Below, in pieces: positions 58,101 through 64,000 of a stretch of 64,000 bases of DNA. The translations under genes were made by a program, and so were the position numbers. How positions within the stretch are numbered: the first letter of the stretch is position 1; every line of letters starts with the position of its first letter. Origin of the DNA: Mnemiopsis leidyi (lineage: Eukaryota > Ctenophora > Tentaculata > Lobata > Bolinopsidae); assembly GCA_000226015.1 (NCBI GenBank), contig JH152948.1:57729-121728 (forward strand). Direction: 5' to 3'. The notes beneath the pieces were generated by a model. It worked only from the letters and a program-made list of their open reading frames with translations, searched no databases and was not told the origin of the DNA.

Positions 58101-60938
58101 TGGAAGAAGGGACCGAGCCGGGGATCGTCTACCTTCAGAAGTTACGGAAAGCTCAGACCAACAAAAATTACTGGAATGAACTTCTAGAGACGCTCCCAAA
58201 ACTGAAAGACGCCGATGAGATCATGGAAACTTACCAAATCTTGTGTGATACCAATAACGTGTAAGTGAAGAGAGTACTGATTAGAGCAGATGTGAGAGTA
58301 AGTGAAGAGAGTACTGATTAGAGCAGATGTGAGAGTAAGTGAAGAGAGTACTGATTAGAGCAGATATGAGAGGTTACAACAATAACATAGGATTGTACTC
58401 TTTCAGTGGATGATGGGGAAACGAAAATTAAATAAATCTATTGAGAAGAAAATGTCTGTTTGTCGGCTTGAATATCTGTTAAAGATATTAAACCAATTTG
58501 CCTACAGCAGCGATAACACGGATTTTCACTTTTCAGGACTGCACTAAAGGAACTTTTAGAAAGTTCCCTAAAAGGATCAGAAGACACCCAACAGGCAGTA
58601 CTTGACATTATTAGCAAAACAAGGCCAGATATAGCCTGGCAGTTCTTTAGGAGGAATTATGACACTTATTTCGAGGTGAGGCTGGATGCATAAGATATTT
58701 TAGAAGTATCAATTTCTGCTTCGATTGATTTTGTCGAATTGAAAATGCTTTCACCCATGGACAATTTTTGACTTGTCTGGCCATAGGACGCACTGAAACA
58801 GTGAGGGACGGTCTTGTTATATTGAGCTTTATCTGGTAAGGGGTATCAAAGAATTGACAGGAATTCAAATTCAAGTCGGGTATCCCAATTTCTCAAAACG
58901 GTTCCATGCAACATAATTGTGAATTGAAGCCACCATTTCCTCTGGAACATCATTCTTTGCATATTATACAATAATTAACCCCCCGGGAACGACATTCTGG
59001 TAGGATTGCTGGATTAGTTAAGCGTTAAGATTTGATGGTCTTCTAACTTTCTCAGTGGACCATCTCTCAGCCTATACAGTTAACTCAATAGCTAAACAGT
59101 TAACTCAATATCTCTGTGATGTGACGTTTCTAGGGGTATCTCTAGACAATAGAAAACCGTATTCTTGGGGAAGTTATTTTCAAAAAATTTTAACCTCATT
59201 TCTCGAAATTCATTGGCCCTGCTTTAGTTATCAGTGGTCAAATATACCCACATGTGTCCACTTGACAAACAAAGGTAATACCTTTAAGAATGAGAAATGA
59301 GGTTTGAAATTTTCGAAAATTCGCGACTCTCCAGAAATGCCGTTCTCTTAAGACATTTAATTTTATATCCTATCTCGGATCCTATTTCAAATAACCGTGT
59401 CTTTAATCGCTTTTAAATGATACAGAATGATCAATGACTAAGATTGCTGATTGATTCTGGAAAATATCTAAAAAAGGACAAAAAATCGAAACAAAATTTA
59501 CGCACAAAAACTCTAACTAGGTAATTATCATGCGTTTATTAATTCAGTATGGTATGAAAGACTAATAGTTTGCGTCGCGAAATTCAAGCATATTATATGT
59601 TCATATTCACCAGCTCGATTCTAGAGCAACATAGTAGTACTAAAAACGATCACCAGGTTTATCTTTCCTTAATTTCAGAAATACGGAGACTCGCTGTTTA
59701 CCATGTCCTACATACTCCAAACTGTTACAGAGCAGCTCAACTCGAACGAAATGTACAACGAGGTGAAATCATTCTTCAAGACAAACAAGCCGGGAACGGG
59801 GGAGCCGGTGAGTTGTGTGGCACATCTAGCAGGCTAGAGGGGGTCGTGATACTGTTGCTGGTAATGGGAACCTACTATACAAATCAGAAATAGAATCTGA
59901 TTTCAGTTATCCGATTTCCATAATAATTCCAAGCCTAAAACCCATTGTTTCTGTTATATAATACTTAGGAATAAAGGTTAAAATTTCAATTCCATTTTAT
60001 AAAAAACAGTAATTACAACTACCAGTGCAACAACAAACAGTAGTTACAAACAAAAAATAGAAACAACAAACTACCAACAGCAACAGAAACACAAACAGCA
60101 CTAACTACTAACATCAACTTTCAATTTAACAACAACAGTTAGTGCCACTGAATAACTAATCTTGCCATGCTTTAAGATTAATCATTTAGTTACACTTACT
60201 GTTTTAAGTTCAGCTTAAATTTAGCCTCTAAATTCATGATGATTTAATTAGAATTTCTTTAGCAGTGCATAGTATGCACTGTTGACGAAATTCTCATTTC
60301 TCATTAAATTTAAATCATCCTAAAATTGATAATCAATAAACTTCTAATTCTATATAATCATAATGACAATATAAGTACTATTACAGTTTTACTAACCTAT
60401 TGTTGACCGATGAAAAGTTCTCCAAGTTTCATTTCTTCAGAAATAGATTTGACTGGAAGATAGCTTTCATTAATATGGTGTTGAGTCTTTAGTTTTGGTA
60501 AATAGCAGCAGTAGCGGTCGTCTTTAAATTATCCGAATCTGCCGAATTAACATCAACTGCATGACCAACACCAGTTGCATATAATTGAATTTACACGTCC
60601 GGTCGTCTCACTCTCATTCATATTCCATTATTCCCGGTAAACATCATACCGTTAATTACTCCGATAGTGATAGTATTATAGAAAATTGCTATTTTCTTAG
60701 CTCATCACTATCAGGAAGTTTGAAATAAACCGAATCCCAGGGCTATAATAGTATTATAGAAAATTGCTATTTTCTTAGCTCATCACTATCAGGAAGTTTG
60801 AAATAACCCGAATCCCAGGGCTTGACAGCAGGGCTGGAGCAGATAGCTGAAAACATCCGCTGGAAGAAGAACCACCGACACAAGTGCAGGAACTTCTTCT
60901 TTACATACGCTAGAAAACATGCGAAGGGTAAAAATTAG
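49168..60938 (+). CDS. Secreted M1 zinc aminopeptidase (aminopeptidase N-like), complete
   Basis: Cleaves N-terminal residues from peptides. Nineteen phase-matched exons: 49168-49323, 49532-49610, 49817-50171, 50707-50865, 51102-51215, 51450-51535, 52220-52338, 52451-52573, 52808-52876, 53099-53254, 53489-53566, 54061-54210, 54634-54802, 55302-55486, 55976-56148, 58093-58260, 58537-58675, 59679-59807, 60819-60938; 2727 bp, 908 aa. Residues 1-22 are a signal peptide. There is no N-terminal anchor as in vertebrate APN and no clear C-terminal one, so it is probably secreted. Landmarks: ARHAWPCFDEPKFKATF, AAMENWG (family GAMEN, first Gly changed to Ala), HEVAHMWFGDL (HExxH) with the third ligand Glu 18 residues on in WWDNIILKE (usual WLNEG changed), FDEITYQRGG with the catalytic Tyr, and C-terminal LEQIAENIRW. 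Weak spots: the acceptor at 51102 is purine-rich, and exon 53099 may start at 53084. Confidence 0.92.
49299..49366 (+). repeat. Tandem duplication of an exon end with its 5' splice site
   Basis: The last 25 bp of aminopeptidase exon 1 plus donor (CGGGAAATATACC...TCAAGGTAC) are repeated imperfectly in the intron (49327-49364, CGGGGAATATACC...TCAAGGTTT), with an 11-bp insertion. The second copy gives a weaker alternative donor. Confidence 0.75.
54803..55107 (+). repeat. 35-bp tandem repeat founded on a 5' splice site
   Basis: About nine copies of a unit GGGTAAGTCAGGTAGAGAGT followed by GGATCTAACTAACAC begin precisely at the donor of aminopeptidase exon 54634-54802 (ACGG/GTAAGT). At least seven copies keep a perfect GTAAGT, so the intron starts with a ladder of potential 5' splice sites. 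Confidence 0.92.
56407..56755 (+). repeat. 46-bp tandem repeat ahead of the alternative terminal exon
   Basis: About eight copies of TAACCATTAATGATAAGACG plus ACAAGCATAACCAGGCTTGTTTAACC. The array ends within 10 bp of the acceptor of the alternative exon at 56764. Confidence 0.92.
56764..57220 (+). CDS. Alternative terminal exon of the aminopeptidase gene (or a nested gene's last exon)
   Basis: A 457-bp open block starts at an AG (CACCCCTAAG) in phase 2 and ends at TGA 57218-57220. The phase equals that required by aminopeptidase exon 55976-56148, so splicing gives an 875-aa isoform whose last 151 residues replace the final M1 helices. The tail starts EETAPGLRTLVKTDALWSSK, is acidic in the middle (DTDRDEDKNEEA) and ends SRSDYEESQQLHQ. 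It shows no M1 similarity, domain or membrane segment. Codon use and composition look coding throughout. A separate nested gene on the same strand with unseen upstream exons is the alternative reading. Confidence 0.6.
57221..58092 (+). other. Remainder of the intron / 3' UTR of the alternative exon
   Basis: No coding signal. It would hold the 3' UTR and polyadenylation site if the alternative terminal exon is used. I see no canonical AATAAA close to the TGA. The 69-codon frame at 57412-57621 has no start or splice context worth keeping. Confidence 0.4.
58261..58376 (+). repeat. 37-bp tandem repeat founded on a 5' splice site
   Basis: Three copies of GTAAGTGAAGAGAGTACTGA followed by TTAGAGCAGATGTGAGA start exactly at the donor of aminopeptidase exon 58093-58260 (AACGT/GTAAGT). 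Every copy keeps GTAAGT. Confidence 0.92.
60017..60150. repeat. CAA/ACA-rich low-complexity stretch
   Basis: A run of AACAAC, AACAGC and ACAAAC words in the last aminopeptidase intron. No longer unit is discernible. Confidence 0.6.
60665..60820 (+). repeat. 77-bp direct duplication containing a 3' splice site
   Basis: Two almost identical copies of a unit running from AATAGTATTATAGAAAATTG to CGAATCCCAGGGCT. The second copy's CCCAG is the acceptor for the last aminopeptidase exon (60819). The first copy offers an identical upstream acceptor, whose use would read 20-odd unrelated codons to a stop. Confidence 0.88.
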
Positions 60939-62138
60939 CGAGGACAGAGGACAGCTTAAAATGAAAACATAGAATTTTCAGTGACCAGAAAGAAAATTTG
61001 AAATTTTGTCTAAAGGTGCCAAGGTGGGTGCTATTGACCACGAGTTTTGAAGATTGTCTCTAAGTCAAATATTGCACAACAAGTCGCCGCACTAACAACT
61101 TTATGGAGCTCGATCCGAGTCGGCCTCAAGTCTCAACCAATAACATTTGGGGCTTATTTGAAACAAATTATCTTCTTTTAAAGCCAAGGATTGGCAGGTT
61201 TATAATTTTGATATGGTTTGACTTTAGATAAGCAAGGGAATTACTTCCAGTGCAATCATTATTGGTCGAGAGGACCTTTTATAATGGAAGTTATTTTACG
61301 AGGATTTTTCATAATTTGATCTCTGATGATTTTTAACAGGGGATGATTTATGGGCGTATTTTTATTTAAAGCTTTAATCACATTTTAAACTGAGAAAAAA
61401 CATAAGGGAATGATATGTCATAGCATTTCTCATTTTACACCATCAGAAATACAAAATTATTTAATTGAATACCATGAGGAACCAGGCAAGGATACCATAG
61501 TCCATGCTCTAATGTCACGTCCGCTATTATTATACTTTAAGAATTTGGTAACACTAACACTATACTTATAGTAGTAAAACAACGAAAATTTATGAAATAA
61601 AAACAAAATTAAACAAACTAGAAATCACAGCAAAAACACAGATAACAAAACTCACATTAGGAAAATACGGTCGAAAAATTCCAAAAATTCTAGCCAATCT
61701 CTATTCTCCAACAAGACAAATTGTTCTTGTTTCAATAAATATCACAAAGTGATGCAATGAAGATGGGTATTGTCTTCAAAACTGCTGCATTAGATACTTC
61801 AAGTCTGCATGAGAGTCTGAAACTGTCTGAACTTAACATCTTCTGTCCGTTACACAATAGGTTATCTCTTGTTCGTTACATTCGTTCTGAACGCTTAACC
61901 CATCCAAACTGGGTGGGCTGCTCACTAAATATACTTTATCTCCAAAATAAATTACATAAACATGCTCTATGTCTCAATCCTATCAATGACAATCTTTAGG
62001 CCATCTTTTTAGAGGAGGCCTGACACTGCTTCGAGCCACGAAGTTTTTCACTCTTCTATAACTATTTCGCGGTTCGACAACTCATGACTGGAGCTACTTT
62101 CAGGGAGTACTATCCACAAAAACTCCACGACAACTTGA
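60939..62138. other. Convergent intergenic region
   Basis: Lies between the 3' ends of the aminopeptidase (+) and RhoGAP (-) genes. A GAAATAAAAAC near 61596 could serve as the + strand poly(A) signal. No other gene seen; the 80-codon frame at 61757-61999 lacks support. Confidence 0.5.
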
Positions 62139-63948
62139 TCATGACGTCACACTTGCTGACGGAGACGCCCCTCTATCGCGTTCCACCTGCCGGTCAAACA
62201 ACTGAGGTCTGTCAATGAGGAACTGGGTAAAACTGTTGATATTGTTGATGTCCGCAAGAGTGGTGATCGTGTGCCGGCTCCACGTTAGATTTGGACCAAT
62301 CACAATTGAGAGGTTCTGTGACGTCATCAGGTTCTGTGCGGAACTGCTTATAACCTGCCATGAATATGTTTCAGGATTTTGTCTTCAAATGAAAGCTGTA
62401 AAAAATTTCTGGCTTTATTTGGGCATTATATGTGGTTTCAGCTTGAACATATGTCATAGGAAATTGGCCTTATTAAGGTCTGCAATAGCCCGTATCATGG
62501 GCATATGATGTTGCATATGATGTTGCAATATCTTGTAATCTTACTATCTTAACTAGTTTTCTGCAAGAAGCGTATCTAAAATCCAAGAATTCCTGATCTA
62601 CACGTACCTTATTCAAGAAGAGGATAAGAAGTCGTAGACACGAGTAGTGTACCGGAGGGATGTTTTCCAGGAGTTTCTTGCAAAGTGATATCTGTTTGTC
62701 TTCCGCGAAATCTGCAGATCACGACCGGTTAAAACTTGAAATCGAGCTTAGAACTTGTAGCATAGAGGCAAACGTAAATTAGGCAAAATTAAATGATGCA
62801 AAAAGGAAGCGAATCAAAAATGTAAATGAGGGATAAAGTAAATGGGGAAAAAGTGTATATTCAAAAAGTAACTGGGACTTAGAATAAATAAGGTTTAAAC
62901 GAAATACACAGATGCGAAGAGGATAGCCCTCGTCAGTAACTCACCAGTCCAAGAAGAAACAGTTGGATAGGCTTCAAAAGTGAGGAGAGGAGTGGAGAGC
63001 TCGCGGAGATATGTCTTCAGAGCTGCGGCTGAGAACATATGATTGTTAGGGTAATTTATAAAGACAGTCAAACTCTTTATACGAAATATACAGTAGTCAT
63101 GAGCAATTGAAAGCTTGCACAAACTTAAAAAGAAAGTTTTGAGTTGCGCCTATGTTATTTTCATTAGCTTACCAATTGTGTGGGGACAGTAGTTGCTCAG
63201 ATCGATATATTGACCAGTATTGTAACACTCTTTGATGACTTTCAACTCGGATGCGTTTCCACATCTTCTAAATAAGCCTTCTTCTCGAAGGTTCTCTGAA
63301 AACAGAATGCTGGAATGAAGAAGTTCCTGTCTGCTCCACTCAGTATGGTAGACCCGACATATGATTTTTCAATTGTTTTTGTCTAAATGTAAGCAAAGAG
63401 GACTTTAATAATAAAACAAAAACACAAAAACCACAACTTACTGGGAAGTGAGAGGTACTGTATACAGTCCGTCACGACAAGAGGGACGGTGTCAGTGTCG
63501 GAGAGACATCCCCCGAACACTCTCATGAACCCCGGCTGGAAGGAGAAAGCCGGGATGTCTGACTTCCCGTTGTTTCCCAACCCGGTTGTGTTTGTCATGT
63601 TGTCCACAGACCGAGCTCGTAGGTTTTTGTCGTGTCTGCGGAATACTCAGTTAGCTTTTGTTATGTTTAGACGATTGTACGGCTGATAACAGGTCGGCCA
63701 TGACTATTTCTAAATTTTTGCTCATTTTTTTAATGTAATTATCGGTTAGAAAACGATCAAATTTACTTTCCACCATATCTAATTACCACATTGTAACCCA
63801 CAGAAATGAAATTGCTTCTAATTAAAATTCACCTTCGACGCCTATCCCGGAGCAGTCTGCTGCACAAGACATAATATTTGCAGCATTTCGAGTCGAATAA
63901 TACCGACATGATCTTTTTGTGTTTTGGTGCGAGAGCAGCGGCCATCAT
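62139..63948 (-). CDS. Small RhoGAP-domain protein, ARHGAP1/8 (p50RhoGAP) type
   Basis: A GTPase-activating protein for Rho-family GTPases, acting in the cytosol. Six exons in phase: 63833-63948, 63442-63635, 63173-63295, 62945-63022, 62608-62711, 62139-62354, totalling 831 bp (276 aa). The RhoGAP fold starts at MRVFGGCLSDTDTVPLVV. The arginine finger is in EEGLFRRCG, then LKTYLRELSTPLLTFEAYP, and the conserved Asn region is MTSQNLSIVIGPNLTW. The end TLADINNINSFTQFLID closely follows p50RhoGAP. That family normally has an N-terminal Sec14/CRAL-TRIO domain. Here the N terminus is a short basic, Cys-rich segment (SKCCKYYVLC, RDRRRR). An in-frame TAG just upstream of the ATG doublet at 63948 argues that it is genuinely short, unless another promoter lies outside the window. 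The exon 62354 acceptor was chosen because it restores the VISSSAQNLM segment. Confidence 0.9.
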
Positions 63949-64000
63949 TTTAGCGTTCTATCAATTTCCGCAAATAAGTGGTAGTAATAATTATTTCAAC

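Noticed and set aside
59570-59893. GPI-anchor-like tail (GVVILLLVMGTYY) for the aminopeptidase
   Set aside because: It is in a different frame from the M1 exon at 59679-59807. Splicing at GTGAGT to the exon at 60819 gives the expected M1 C-terminal helix instead.

Overview
The window reads as nuclear DNA of an invertebrate animal. It is AT-rich, has GT-AG spliceosomal introns (mostly 0.1-1 kb), metazoan-type multidomain proteins (GAS2-like, p50RhoGAP-like, M1 and M14 peptidases), a tRNA-derived SINE, short hAT-type DNA elements and TATA/initiator promoters. I cannot settle the phylum. Gene models below were built by eye from reading frame, splice phase and family landmarks. Most protein-coding exons were joined only where phases match.

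Layout: 1-4.4 kb is mostly non-coding, with a 21-bp satellite, a GGCGACAAT-type satellite and a 496-bp hAT MITE with an intact 8-bp target duplication. 4.57-8.37 kb (-) is a complete secreted zinc carboxypeptidase (M14, 11 exons, 475 aa). 10.97-25.49 kb (-) is one very large GAS2-like cytolinker gene (about 27 exons, about 1840 aa): a CH domain, a GAS2 microtubule-binding domain, and then a long acidic and Ser/Pro/Lys-rich tail built almost wholly of phase-1 exons. It has two tandem, probably mutually exclusive CH exons and a probable internal first exon. 25.5-30.3 kb is non-coding, with MITEs and a CACGTG cluster. 30.36-34.23 kb (+) is a complete calcineurin-like phosphoesterase (6 exons, 310 aa). 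34.2-39.5 kb is gene-poor, with a SINE.

39.57-43.16 kb (+) holds three intronless genes for about 71-73-residue secreted acidic proteins. Each carries two copies of a hexapeptide Q-x-[ILF]-[GA]-[WLV]-G. In two of them the first copy is followed by R or K, as in an amidated neuropeptide precursor. This cluster is the best candidate in the window for an undescribed system.

43.2-49.1 kb is gene-poor. 49.17-60.94 kb (+) is a secreted M1 aminopeptidase (19 exons, 908 aa) with an alternative terminal exon. Several of its splice sites have been tandemly duplicated together with their flanks. 62.14-63.95 kb (-) is a small RhoGAP-only protein of the ARHGAP1/8 type (276 aa), convergent with the aminopeptidase.

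The genes are not obviously functionally linked. The two peptidases are both secreted and the GAS2-like and RhoGAP proteins are both cytoskeletal, but nothing here shows co-regulation.
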